From positions 182,488 to 246,487 of the forward strand of contig NZ_QEQF01000002.1 of the NCBI RefSeq assembly GCF_003253115.1: 64,000 nt of DNA. Direction: 5' to 3'. The position numbers and the translations under genes are program-made. The DNA is from Haemophilus_A paraphrohaemolyticus_A. GTDB lineage: Bacteria > Pseudomonadota > Gammaproteobacteria > Enterobacterales > Pasteurellaceae. Numbering within the stretch: position 1 is the first letter of the stretch; every line of letters begins with the position of its first letter. Positions 36,538 to 44,917 of the stretch are shown one piece after another. The notes under the pieces are model-generated. The model made no database searches, had not been told where the DNA came from, and was given only the letters and a program-made list of their open reading frames with translations.

Positions 36538-37717
36538 TCTAATTCATCTCATTATTGTTACCCTATTAGGTATGGGATTAACGATGGTAAGTACGTTGAT
36601 ACTTGCCCGATTATTATCAGTTGATGACCGCGGAGCTCATCAACTCTTTATTACATCTGTATCTTATGCGGTGACTTTTGCAACAGGCGGGGCAGGATTC
36701 TCATTTGCTCTTTCAATGCGAAATCAACAATATTGGGGATGGCGAAAATATTTTATCGCATTCCTATTATTAGCCTTAATTGCTTCTACAATCGCAACAA
36801 CATTTTTTAATATAACAACATTTCATTTATTATTTGTTATCAATGTTTTATTAACAGCGATTATTACCATTACGCTAGAAAAAAGTAAAATTGATGAAAG
36901 CCTAAAAATTTATCGTGCAATCAATCTTCAGCAACCGATATTTTTAGTGCTTGTTTATGGAACGGCTTATTTATTTTGGAGTGAGCAACCTCTTGGAGTT
37001 GTTATTTATCTCTTAACTTTATATAGCATTATTCAATCTATTACTTGCTTATTTTATTTACATAAAATAGAAAGTAAATTCAAAAAGAAAGAAAATATAC
37101 AACCTATAGAGCGTAAATTTTTCTTAAAAACGTGGATTAAACAGAATTTATATCAAACTTTTGGCGCAACTACTGCAAGCATTGATAAGTTTTTAATTGT
37201 TGCTCTGCTAGGTCATTATACTTTGGGACTCTATACTGTTTGTATTACATTTGATGCATTAGTTACAAAATTTATTAATATGCTGACTGATTACTATTAT
37301 TCAGGCTTGTTAAATAACTTAAATAGATTAAAAACAGTATTGGCAATTATTGCTTTGATGAGTCTTGGCGCAATTATTCTTGTCCCTCTTTTAGCAGAAC
37401 CCGTGATTAAGTTCTTTTTTAGTGCTAAATATATAGAGGTTGCACCAGTCCTTATTTTCTTTGTTATCAACTCTATTATTGCAGGCTTATCTTGGCTATT
37501 TTCACAAAATATGCTGATTCAAGGAAAACAAGTTCTGTTATTTATTAGCCAGATTATTTCCATTGCAGTCTTTGTGAGTTTATTCTACCTATTCAAAGGA
37601 CATCAATTATATGGCGTAGCCTATGCCTTGTTGGGGGCAAGTCTTACGAGACTGATCATCTCAACTATTTATTATTTTAAATATCCTATCGAAAAGAATA
37701 AAATTCTAGGCAAATAA
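36521..37717 (+). CDS. Wzx-like oligosaccharide flippase
   Basis: I choose ATG 36521 (MSTNRNLIHLIIVTLLG, 398 residues); an ATG at 36449 would overlap the previous gene by 88 bp and add a polar tail before the first helix. About 12 hydrophobic helices and the N-terminal MVSTLILARLLSVDDRGAHQLF stretch are typical of the MOP-superfamily polysaccharide exporters. It should flip an undecaprenyl-linked glycan across the inner membrane. It is in the position of lsgA in H. influenzae-like loci. It contains few charged residues and is AT-rich. Confidence 0.85.
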   Translation: MSTNRNLIHLIIVTLLGMGLTMVSTLILARLLSVDDRGAHQLFITSVSYAVTFATGGAGFSFALSMRNQQYWGWRKYFIAFLLLALIASTIATTFFNITTFHLLFVINVLLTAIITITLEKSKIDESLKIYRAINLQQPIFLVLVYGTAYLFWSEQPLGVVIYLLTLYSIIQSITCLFYLHKIESKFKKKENIQPIERKFFLKTWIKQNLYQTFGATTASIDKFLIVALLGHYTLGLYTVCITFDALVTKFINMLTDYYYSGLLNNLNRLKTVLAIIALMSLGAIILVPLLAEPVIKFFFSAKYIEVAPVLIFFVINSIIAGLSWLFSQNMLIQGKQVLLFISQIISIAVFVSLFYLFKGHQLYGVAYALLGASLTRLIISTIYYFKYPIEKNKILGK

Positions 37718-37718
37718 A

Positions 37719-38489
37719 ATGAAAAAATATTTAATCTCATTAGAGAAAGATGTAAAAAGACGAGAACTATTTTTCTCTCAACCTGACACTTCTGATTTTG
37801 AAGTCTTTCGCGCTATCAATACAATGGCGTTAGAAGAAACAGAGTTACAGAATAGATTTAACTTTGAGCAGTTTAAGCAACGCTATCACCGCCCTGTCAC
37901 TAAGGGGGAAATTGGTTGTACTTTAAGCCATTTAGCCGTTTATAAACTGATTGCAGAAGATCAAACCATCAGTACTAACGATTATGTTTTACTGTGTGAA
38001 GATGATGCTCTCTTCGCTGCAAATTTTCAGCAAAATTTAACCGCTTTATTACAGCAAAACCTACAAGCAGATATTGTTTTAGTGGGGCAATCAAAAATCC
38101 TTACCTTTAATGATGTAGAGCTAAAAATTAACTATCCAAGTACATTTAAATGCTGGCAAAAACGAATTGAAAATACAGGCTACACTTATTCTTATCCTTA
38201 TAAAAATTATTTTGCAGGCACAGTAGCTTATTTAATTAAAAAATCGGCAGCATTACGTTTTCTTGCAGAGTTAGAAACGCATAAGCCATATTGGTTAGCG
38301 GACGATTTTATTCTATTTGGACAAGATTTTAATTTAGATATTTTAGTTATTCGCCCATTAATGGTTATTGAAAACCCAAATCTTACGAGTAATTTAGAAG
38401 ACTTACGTGGTTCTTTAAAAAATAATCTATTTAAAAAATTACTAAAACTACCGCTTAAAAAAGTGTTAGCCATTAAGAGAAATTTATAA
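37719..38489 (+). CDS. Glycosyltransferase family 25 (LPS)
   Basis: The 256-residue product has GT25 marks: MKKYLISLEKDVKRRELFF at the start, VTKGEIGCTLSHLAVYKLIAED in the first half, and YVLLCEDDALFA with the acidic metal-binding motif. FAGTVAYLIKKSAALRFL follows near residue 170. Family members are LgtA/Lob-type galactosyl or related transferases acting on LPS in the cytoplasm. The acceptor sugar cannot be predicted. It starts 1 bp after the flippase stop and overlaps the next gene by one base (TAATG). Confidence 0.9.
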   Translation: MKKYLISLEKDVKRRELFFSQPDTSDFEVFRAINTMALEETELQNRFNFEQFKQRYHRPVTKGEIGCTLSHLAVYKLIAEDQTISTNDYVLLCEDDALFAANFQQNLTALLQQNLQADIVLVGQSKILTFNDVELKINYPSTFKCWQKRIENTGYTYSYPYKNYFAGTVAYLIKKSAALRFLAELETHKPYWLADDFILFGQDFNLDILVIRPLMVIENPNLTSNLEDLRGSLKNNLFKKLLKLPLKKVLAIKRNL

Positions 38490-39691
38490 TGAGTGCTTTA
38501 GTAAGTCTTTTTTATTTATACGATCCGTGGTTTTTACATTTTATCCGAATGGGGCTAATAACAGGCTCCATCGCACTGCTATTTTTAGCTTATAAATGGT
38601 GGAATAAAAGTCAAAAAAGTGTGGTTATTCCGCAAGATAGCCTGATTGCTTGTATCGCATTGCTAATTATTTCTGCGATTCCGCTCATTATTAACGGCAC
38701 GAAAGAGATAGGCGTATTAAGTATGTATGCCAAATCGTTGTTTGTGTTTATCTTGGGGATGACGATTTATAATCTGTTCTACCAACACGAAAATGGCAAA
38801 CCGCAACTTATCCGCGACCTAAAAATTGGTATTGGCGTGCAAGCATTTATTGGATTTTTTGCTTTGGTTGGCGTGCCGTTTATGATTGATTTTGCGATTA
38901 ACACCAATTCCAATATGGGCGGGCATTTTGCTCGTTTTATTGGTTCAGAACAGGAATATCGGCTCTATAATTTAACCTCAGCGGCATTTTTCCCGCTTAG
39001 CGTGTTTTACGTGCTGTTGCTTCACTTTATGCTTGCTTATCACGCAAAAACTCAAGCATTAAATCCAATCTGGCTATTTTTACTTTTGTGTATCGGGCTG
39101 ATTGCGGGGCGGTTATTTTTAACTTTTTCATTAGTTAGCTGCTTGCTCTACTTCCGCTGGCGTTATCTGCCTGCGTTACTCGCATTTGTCGCATTAGTGC
39201 TCTATTTGGCATATTTTCATGCAGAAAATCGCTATGTTGAACACGCACTCGAACCCGTTATTAACCTGATTAACGGCGGAGAACGACTAAGTTCTTCAAC
39301 CGATACTCTTATGAACAAGCATCTTTTTATGCCAACAAATAAACAGCTCTTAATGGGTGATGGCTTATATTATCAACCGAATGGTTGGAGCTATTATGGT
39401 GGCTCTGACTCTGGTTTTATTCGCCAAGCCTTATATGGTGGCGTTGGTTATATGCTCTCTTGCTTTGCTTTCACCGCTTATTTTGTGAAAAGAGTTGCTG
39501 ATAACTGGTTTAACGGTAGTTGGTTGTTTATTTTATCAACATTAGGCTTAATGACCATTTGGAACATTAAAGCAGATACTTACGCTTATCCAAGTGTAAT
39601 GTTTGGCTTGCTGATGTTCCTCTCCTTATTTGGTACAAGCGGTAAAAATTTTATTATTTATTGCAAGAAAAAAGAGGAAGAAAATGTTTAG
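38489..39691 (+). CDS. Wzy/O-antigen ligase-like membrane protein
   Basis: The 400-residue product has about 10-11 membrane helices and a larger loop near residues 250-310 (EPVINLINGGERLSSSTDTL through GDGLYYQPNGWSYYGGSDSGFIRQALYGG). This resembles the periplasmic loop of Wzy polymerases and WaaL ligases. Sequence conservation in this group is low, so polymerase versus ligase cannot be settled. It is translationally coupled to the GT25 gene before it and the GT2 gene after it (8-bp overlap). Confidence 0.75.
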   Translation: MSALVSLFYLYDPWFLHFIRMGLITGSIALLFLAYKWWNKSQKSVVIPQDSLIACIALLIISAIPLIINGTKEIGVLSMYAKSLFVFILGMTIYNLFYQHENGKPQLIRDLKIGIGVQAFIGFFALVGVPFMIDFAINTNSNMGGHFARFIGSEQEYRLYNLTSAAFFPLSVFYVLLLHFMLAYHAKTQALNPIWLFLLLCIGLIAGRLFLTFSLVSCLLYFRWRYLPALLAFVALVLYLAYFHAENRYVEHALEPVINLINGGERLSSSTDTLMNKHLFMPTNKQLLMGDGLYYQPNGWSYYGGSDSGFIRQALYGGVGYMLSCFAFTAYFVKRVADNWFNGSWLFILSTLGLMTIWNIKADTYAYPSVMFGLLMFLSLFGTSGKNFIIYCKKKEEENV

Positions 39692-40565
39692 TATTATTGT
39701 CCCTTCCTATAGTCGCAACAGGGAAGTGCTTGAATTACTTGAGAGTTTAAAGGCTCAAACGGTTTATAATTTTGAAGTGATTATTGTTGATGACTGCTCC
39801 CCACAAGCTGTTGTTATTGAGCCAAACTATCCTTTTGAAGTGAAGGTTTTTCGTAACGAAACAAATCAAGGGGCAGCTGGTAGCCGTAATGTTGGTGCAC
39901 AACTCGCTTCACAAGAGTGGCTCTTATTTTTAGATGACGATGACCGCTTTGCCAATAATAAATGTGAAGTGATTAGCCAATATATTGAACAATATCCACA
40001 AATAAATTTTATTTACCATTCTGCTCAATGTGAAATGGTAAATGAAAAATTCCAATATTTTACAAGCCCAATTGAACCAAATAAAATCAATTTAGATCAT
40101 ATTTTATTAGCTAATAAATTGGGCGGAATGCCGATGATGGGGATTAAAAAATCCTTTTTCATTGCCTTAGGGGGATTAAATTCAGAATTAAAATCATTGG
40201 AAGATTATGAATTTGTGTTAAAAGTAGCAGATAGCCCCAATTTAAAAGCAGGATTTATTAATCAACCTTTGAGTATTTGTTACTTCCATACTAAGCGTTC
40301 AAGTGTTTCAACCAATACGGAGAATACCGAAAAGGCAATTGAATATATTGAGCATAAATATGTCAAAACAGAAAAGCAAAAACAAAACTTTGCCATTAAC
40401 TCACTTTATATTCTCTCTTATATTTATGCGATGAATTTATCTCGCAAGGCGGCAAGTTATTATTTTAAAATATTTAAACGTAGCCATAATATAAAGCATT
40501 TTGCTATTGCAATTATTAGCTTTATTTCGCCTAAATTAGCAATCAATATGAAAAGGTTTTTCTAA
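39684..40565 (+). CDS. Glycosyltransferase family 2
   Basis: The start at ATG 39684 (MFSIIVPSYSRNREVLELLESL) follows GAGGAAG; an in-frame ATG at 39630 would add 18 basic residues inside the upstream gene. The 293-residue GT-A enzyme has FEVIIVDDCSPQ, NQGAAGSRNVGAQLASQEWLLFLDDDD (DxD metal site) and KSLEDYEFVLKVA with the catalytic ED. It adds a sugar from a nucleotide donor to the growing glycan. It ends in TAATG with the next GT2 gene. Confidence 0.92.
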   Translation: MFSIIVPSYSRNREVLELLESLKAQTVYNFEVIIVDDCSPQAVVIEPNYPFEVKVFRNETNQGAAGSRNVGAQLASQEWLLFLDDDDRFANNKCEVISQYIEQYPQINFIYHSAQCEMVNEKFQYFTSPIEPNKINLDHILLANKLGGMPMMGIKKSFFIALGGLNSELKSLEDYEFVLKVADSPNLKAGFINQPLSICYFHTKRSSVSTNTENTEKAIEYIEHKYVKTEKQKQNFAINSLYILSYIYAMNLSRKAASYYFKIFKRSHNIKHFAIAIISFISPKLAINMKRFF

Positions 40566-41365
40566 TGGAATTTTCAGTATTAATGTCTCTTTATATTAAA
40601 GAGAATCCACAATATCTTAAAGAATGTTTTGAAAGTTTAAAAAATCAAACCCTACCCGCAACCGAAATAGTCGTATTATTTGATGGTGCTGTAACAGCTG
40701 AATTAGAAGCAATTGTGACCGAATATGAGGCAATTTTACCGATAAAAGCGGTGAAATTTCCTCAGAATCGTGGTTTAGGTAAAACGCTTAATGATGGCTT
40801 AAATTATTGTAGCCACGAATGGGTTTTCCGTATGGATACCGATGATATTTGCGTGCCAGAACGTTTTGAAAAACAAGTAAAATTTATTCAGCAGCATCCA
40901 AATGTCATTATGCTTGGTGGGCAAATTGCTGAATTTGGCGAAAATATCAATGACATTGTGGCTTATCGTAACGTGCCCACCACGCAGAAAGAGATTGTGC
41001 GTTTTACCCGTTTACGTTGCCCGTTCAACCATATGACTGTGGCTTATAAAAAATCGAAAGTGCTTGAATGTGGTGGTTATCAAGGTTTGCAAGAAGATTA
41101 CACGCTTTGGATTAAAATGGTAGCAACAGGCTTAAATGTAGCAAATTTATCAGATATTTTAGTTTATGCTCGCGTGGGAAATGGAATGGTTGGTCGTCGT
41201 CGTGGTTGGAAACAGTTCCAATATGAATGGGAAATTTATAGGCTTAAAAACCAAGTAAAAATCCAAAATCCAATTTCAGGGCTTGCGATCTTCTTAATGC
41301 GCGCAATTCCAAGAATTTTGCCGCTGAGTTTACTTCAAGAGGTTTATAAGCTCCTAAGAAAATAA
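40565..41365 (+). CDS. Glycosyltransferase family 2 (LsgF/AmsE-like)
   Basis: The 266-residue product starts MEFSVLMSLYIKENPQYLKECFESLKNQTLP and has EIVVLFDGAVT, NRGLGKTLNDGLNYCSHEWVFRMDTDDICVPERF (DxD) and LQEDYTLWIKMVATG (catalytic ED). This matches GT2 enzymes of the LsgF/AmsE group, usually hexosyl or hexosaminyl transferases. It ends the six-gene glycan operon and is followed by a long nested inverted repeat. The start shares TAATG with the previous gene. Confidence 0.92.
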   Translation: MEFSVLMSLYIKENPQYLKECFESLKNQTLPATEIVVLFDGAVTAELEAIVTEYEAILPIKAVKFPQNRGLGKTLNDGLNYCSHEWVFRMDTDDICVPERFEKQVKFIQQHPNVIMLGGQIAEFGENINDIVAYRNVPTTQKEIVRFTRLRCPFNHMTVAYKKSKVLECGGYQGLQEDYTLWIKMVATGLNVANLSDILVYARVGNGMVGRRRGWKQFQYEWEIYRLKNQVKIQNPISGLAIFLMRAIPRILPLSLLQEVYKLLRK

Positions 41366-41368
41366 TCT

Positions 41369-41473
41369 AATACCTTTTCTGTTTTTCAGCTTACACTTGT
41401 TCTCTTTTTCTGGATTTCTCATTTCAAATCCAGTATATTAGCGAACAATTGTTAGCTGAAATATTAAGGTATT
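41369..41473. repeat. Nested 105-bp inverted repeat before the acyl-CoA synthetase gene
   Basis: Three arm pairs share one centre near 41422: AATACCTT/AAGGTATT (41369-41376, 41466-41473, perfect), CAGCTTACACTTGTTC/GAACAATTGTTAGCTG (41387-41402, 41443-41458, 14 of 16) and CTGGATTT/AAATCCAG (41410-41417, 41426-41433, perfect). The outer right arm contains AAGG, the only Shine-Dalgarno of the gene at 41479. It may be a degenerate mobile repeat, a terminator or a leader RNA. Confidence 0.7.
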
Positions 41474-41478
41474 ATTAG

Positions 41479-43257
41479 ATGTCTGCTTTAGACTTTCACT
41501 TTGTTAATCGTCTTCGTCTTCAAGCAAAAAATTTCGCAAATCGCACCGCTTTACGCTTCCAAAAACAGGGAAAATGGTGTGATATGCAATGGTCTACCTT
41601 TCAACAAGAGATCGATAATCTCTCACTTGCTTTAATTGCTCAAGGTATTGAAATTCAAGATAAAATTGGCATTTTTGCTCACAATATGCCTCGTTGGAGC
41701 ATTGCCGATTTTGGGGCAATGCAAGCACGTGTTGTGACCGTGCCAATTTACGCCACTAACACACCTTCTCAAGTTGAATATATTATCAACGATGCCGATA
41801 TTAAAATTCTCTTTGTGGGCGAACAAGCTCAGATGGATTGTGCGATTCAAATAGCGAACAGTTGTACACAATTAGTTAAAATTGTGGCGATGAAATCAAG
41901 CATCAATCTTCATAATCATCCGCTTGCTTGCCATTGGGAAAGCTTCATTCAAGTAGACAAAAATATGACAGAGCTTGAAGCTCGTATTGCATCAAAACGT
42001 TTAGACGATCTTTTTACGCTAATTTACACCTCTGGTACAACAGGCGATCCAAAAGGTGTGATGCTAGATTATGCGAATTTAGCCCATCAACTTCAATCAC
42101 ACGATCAGGCACTCAATATTACCGAGCAAGATGTCTCACTCTCATTTTTACCACTTTCGCATATTTTTGAACGTGCTTGGGTTGCCTATATTTTCCATCG
42201 TGGGGCAACTAACTGCTATTTGGAAGATACCAATCAAATCCGCCAAGCCTTAGTTGAAACCAAACCTACGGTGATGTGTGCTGTACCTCGATTCTATGAA
42301 AAAATTTATGCAGCGGTGTTAGATAAGGTTGAAAAAGCACCATTTATCCGCAGAACGCTTTTCCATTGGGCGATACAAGCGGGCGAAAAACATTATCAAT
42401 CTGCAATCCCTTCTCGCTGGTTAAAATGGCAACATAAATGGGCAGACAAACTTGTGCTTTCAAAACTACGTGCCTTATTAGGTGGACAAGTACGAATGAT
42501 GCCTTGTGGCGGAGCGAAATTAGAACCTACCATCGGTAAGTTTTTCCATAGCTTAGGCGTGAATGTCAAATTAGGCTATGGAATGACTGAAACCACCGCA
42601 ACCGTTTCTTGCTGGGAAGATCACGGTTTCAATCCAAATTCCATTGGCAAACTGATGCCAAATGTAGAAGTGAAAATTGGCGAAAACAACGAAATTTTGG
42701 TCCGTGGCGGAATGGTAATGCGAGGCTATTATAAAAAGCCTGAAGAAACCGCTAATGCCTTTACAGCCGATGGTTTCTTAAAAACAGGTGATGCAGGCGA
42801 GATGGATGAGAATGGCAATTTGCACATTACCGACCGTATTAAAGAGTTAATGAAAACTTCAAATGGCAAATATATCGCACCACAATATATTGAAGGAAAA
42901 ATTGGCAAAGATAAATTTATTGAGCAAATTGCGATTATTGCCGATGCGAAAAAATATGTTTCTGCTTTGATTGTACCGTGCTTTGATAGTCTTGAAGAGT
43001 ATGCGAAGCAGTTGAATATTAAATATCAGGATAGATTAGAGCTGATTAAACACTCTGAAATTATCCAAATGTTTGAAAAACGGTTGCAGGAAGTACAAAA
43101 AGAGCTAGCAAGTTTTGAACAAGTTAAAAAATTCACACTTCTGCCTCAAGCTTTCAGTCAAGCAATGGAGGAGATCACACCAACGCTGAAATTACGTCGT
43201 AAGGTAATTATGCAGCGTTATCAAGAGCAGATTGAACAGATGTATGAGAGAGTATAA
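41479..43257 (+). CDS. Long-chain acyl-CoA synthetase (AMP-forming)
   Basis: The 592-residue product is an ANL-superfamily adenylating enzyme of the FadD15/HI0002 type. It has the P-loop LIYTSGTTGDPKGVMLDY, LSHIFERAWVAYIF, the VKLGYGMTETTATVSCWE adenylate motif and the hinge FLKTGDAGEMDENGNLHITDRIKELMKTSNGKYI. It activates fatty acids to acyl-CoA at the inner face of the membrane. The ribosome-binding site AAGG lies in the arm of a nested inverted repeat. No neighbour suggests a special substrate. Confidence 0.9.
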   Translation: MSALDFHFVNRLRLQAKNFANRTALRFQKQGKWCDMQWSTFQQEIDNLSLALIAQGIEIQDKIGIFAHNMPRWSIADFGAMQARVVTVPIYATNTPSQVEYIINDADIKILFVGEQAQMDCAIQIANSCTQLVKIVAMKSSINLHNHPLACHWESFIQVDKNMTELEARIASKRLDDLFTLIYTSGTTGDPKGVMLDYANLAHQLQSHDQALNITEQDVSLSFLPLSHIFERAWVAYIFHRGATNCYLEDTNQIRQALVETKPTVMCAVPRFYEKIYAAVLDKVEKAPFIRRTLFHWAIQAGEKHYQSAIPSRWLKWQHKWADKLVLSKLRALLGGQVRMMPCGGAKLEPTIGKFFHSLGVNVKLGYGMTETTATVSCWEDHGFNPNSIGKLMPNVEVKIGENNEILVRGGMVMRGYYKKPEETANAFTADGFLKTGDAGEMDENGNLHITDRIKELMKTSNGKYIAPQYIEGKIGKDKFIEQIAIIADAKKYVSALIVPCFDSLEEYAKQLNIKYQDRLELIKHSEIIQMFEKRLQEVQKELASFEQVKKFTLLPQAFSQAMEEITPTLKLRRKVIMQRYQEQIEQMYERV

Positions 43258-43269
43258 ATATAAGCCTCT

Positions 43270-43557
43270 TTATAAATAGGATCCACAAGACTCCCTGACA
43301 ATTAGCGGGCATTTAATTGGGGAAATTTCCGAGCCTTTGCGGTTTTCAATCAGATGCAAGGCGGCTTGTTTACTCATTTCGTAGTGGGGGAGTTGCACGG
43401 TGGTTAGTAGTGGCAAGAATAAATTTGCCACACCAACCATATTATCATATCCCACTACGGCGACATCTTTGGGAATGCGAAAGCCTTGCGAGAGTAGCAA
43501 TTGATAGGTGAGTATCGCGATATGGTCGTTCCCGCATACAATCACATCATAATAAAA
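43270..43557 (-). pseudogene. C-terminal remnant of a LacI-family regulator
   Basis: About 95 residues of a LacI/GalR ligand-binding domain remain: YYDVIVCGNDHIAILTYQLL, IPKDVAVVGYDNMVGVANLFLPLLTTVQLP and the family end PIKCPLIVRESCGSYL, then a stop. The DNA-binding domain and first two thirds are absent. Upstream of residue YYD the minus-strand frame becomes nonsense, because there the plus strand begins lacY-like sequence. The original regulator probably controlled the adjacent lac/gal genes. GalR, LacI and RafR subtypes cannot be told apart. Confidence 0.85.
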
Positions 43558-43737
43558 ATAATCTTTGCCTTTAGCGAGCATTACTTTGTGTTTGCCTCTA
43601 TGTCTTTCTTTGCGCTCTGTTTCCAACCGATTTTGGGATATGTGACCGATAAACGTGGTGTTGAAAATCTTGCATATGTTTGAAGTGCCGTTCTACCTCG
43701 TGGGCTTGTTCAAATATATTGGAGCGAAAATAACCAA
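43558..43737 (+). pseudogene. Internally deleted LacY lactose permease remnant
   Basis: Two LacY pieces are fused. Piece 1 (to about 43659) reads FVFASMSFFALCFQPILGYVTDKRG, matching residues about 49-72 of E. coli LacY. Piece 2, one frame over from about 43655, reads VVLKILHMFEVPFYLVGLFKYI, matching residues about 315-335 and including the His and Glu corresponding to H322 and E325. About 240 residues between them, the N-terminus and the C-terminus are gone. The relic abuts the gal promoter. This is a deletion scar, not a functional gene. Confidence 0.85.
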
Positions 43738-43771
43738 TTTTGTAAATTTTCCTCTAAATTTAATTGCTTAT

Positions 43772-43820
43772 TGTGAAGTTCGTCACATATTTTTTTTCAT
43801 AAATCTTCTATACTCACTCC
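43772..43820 (+). promoter_or_regulatory. gal operon promoter with a perfect CRP site
   Basis: TGTGAAGTTCGTCACA (43772-43787) matches TGTGA-N6-TCACA at every consensus base. TATACT (43809-43814) is a good -10, and the -35 region is poor. With a start near 43821 the CRP centre falls at -41.5, the class II geometry in which CRP replaces the -35. This predicts cAMP-CRP activation of galT-galK-galM-lacZ. Confidence 0.85.
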
Positions 43821-43853
43821 AAAATTCCAACTAAATTCTATAGGTATATGATT

Positions 43854-44906
43854 ATGAGTGAGCAATTTGTCTTAAACGACCATCCGCATCGTCGTTTTAA
43901 TCCATTAAAAAATCAATGGATCTTAGTCTCTCCGCATCGTGCAAAACGTCCATGGCAAGGGCAGCAAGAAGAAGTGGTGGCAGATAATAAACCAAGCTAC
44001 GATCCAAATTGTTATCTCTGCCCTGGCAATAAACGCATTACAGGTGAGCAAAATCCGCAATATACTAAACCGTTCGTGTTCAAAAACGATTTTTCAGCCT
44101 TGCTTGCAGATACGCCAGCACCAGAGAAAAACGATGATCCACTGTTCCAAATTTCGCATACGCAAGGTGAAAGCCGTGTGATCTGTTTTTCTCCAGACCA
44201 TAGCAAAACCTTACCGCAGTTAACTGTGCCAGAAATTGAGCAAGTGATCCAAGTGTGGCAAGAACAGGCTTGCGAGCTTAAACAACGTTACCAATGGGTA
44301 CAAATTTTTGAGAACAAAGGCTCAATGATGGGATGTTCAAACCCTCATCCACACGGTCAAATTTGGGCAAGTAATTTCCTACCGAATGAGATTGCGATTG
44401 AAGATGAATGCCAAGCAGAATATTTCAAAAAATATGGCTCGCCATTGCTAGTTGATTACGCGAAACGTGAATTAGAAAAACGCGAACGTATTGTTGCTGA
44501 AACTGAAAATTGGATTGCAGTTGTGCCTTATTGGGCAGCGTGGCCGTTTGAAACCTTGCTATTACCAAAAGCAAAACAGTTCAAATCGATTGAAGATTTA
44601 AACCAAGCGGAACGCGAAGATTTAGCCTTAGCGTTGAAAAAATTAACCACGCGTTACGATAACTTATTTAACATCAGCTTCCCATATTCAATGGGCTTCC
44701 ACTTTGCTCCGTTTAATGGCGAAGAAAATGGACACTGGCAATTGCACGCCCACTTCTATCCACCGCTTTTACGCTCAGCCACTGTGCGTAAATTTATGGT
44801 AGGTTATGAAATGATGGCAGAAAGTCAACGCGATTTAACCCCAGAACAAGCCGCTGAACGTTTAAATGCAGTAAGCGATAGCGTTCACTATAAAGATAAA
44901 AAATAA
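43854..44906 (+). CDS. galT: Galactose-1-phosphate uridylyltransferase
   Basis: I choose ATG 43854 (MSEQFVLNDHPHRRFNPLKNQW, 350 residues) because the AGG at 43842-43844 is nine bases away; ATG 43848 is only three bases away. The HIT-superfamily active site SNPHPHGQIWAS is intact, as are the metal-site cysteines in CYLCPGN. It swaps UMP between UDP-glucose and galactose-1-phosphate in the Leloir pathway. It is the first gene after the CRP-controlled promoter; galK follows 11 bp downstream. Confidence 0.96.
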   Translation: MSEQFVLNDHPHRRFNPLKNQWILVSPHRAKRPWQGQQEEVVADNKPSYDPNCYLCPGNKRITGEQNPQYTKPFVFKNDFSALLADTPAPEKNDDPLFQISHTQGESRVICFSPDHSKTLPQLTVPEIEQVIQVWQEQACELKQRYQWVQIFENKGSMMGCSNPHPHGQIWASNFLPNEIAIEDECQAEYFKKYGSPLLVDYAKRELEKRERIVAETENWIAVVPYWAAWPFETLLLPKAKQFKSIEDLNQAEREDLALALKKLTTRYDNLFNISFPYSMGFHFAPFNGEENGHWQLHAHFYPPLLRSATVRKFMVGYEMMAESQRDLTPEQAAERLNAVSDSVHYKDKK

Positions 44907-44917
44907 GGAGATAGCCA

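Noticed and set aside
43501..43683. A 60-codon plus-strand ORF as a real small gene
   Set aside because: Its second half is a LacY fragment and its first half is the reverse strand of the LacI-family remnant, so it is a deletion joint.
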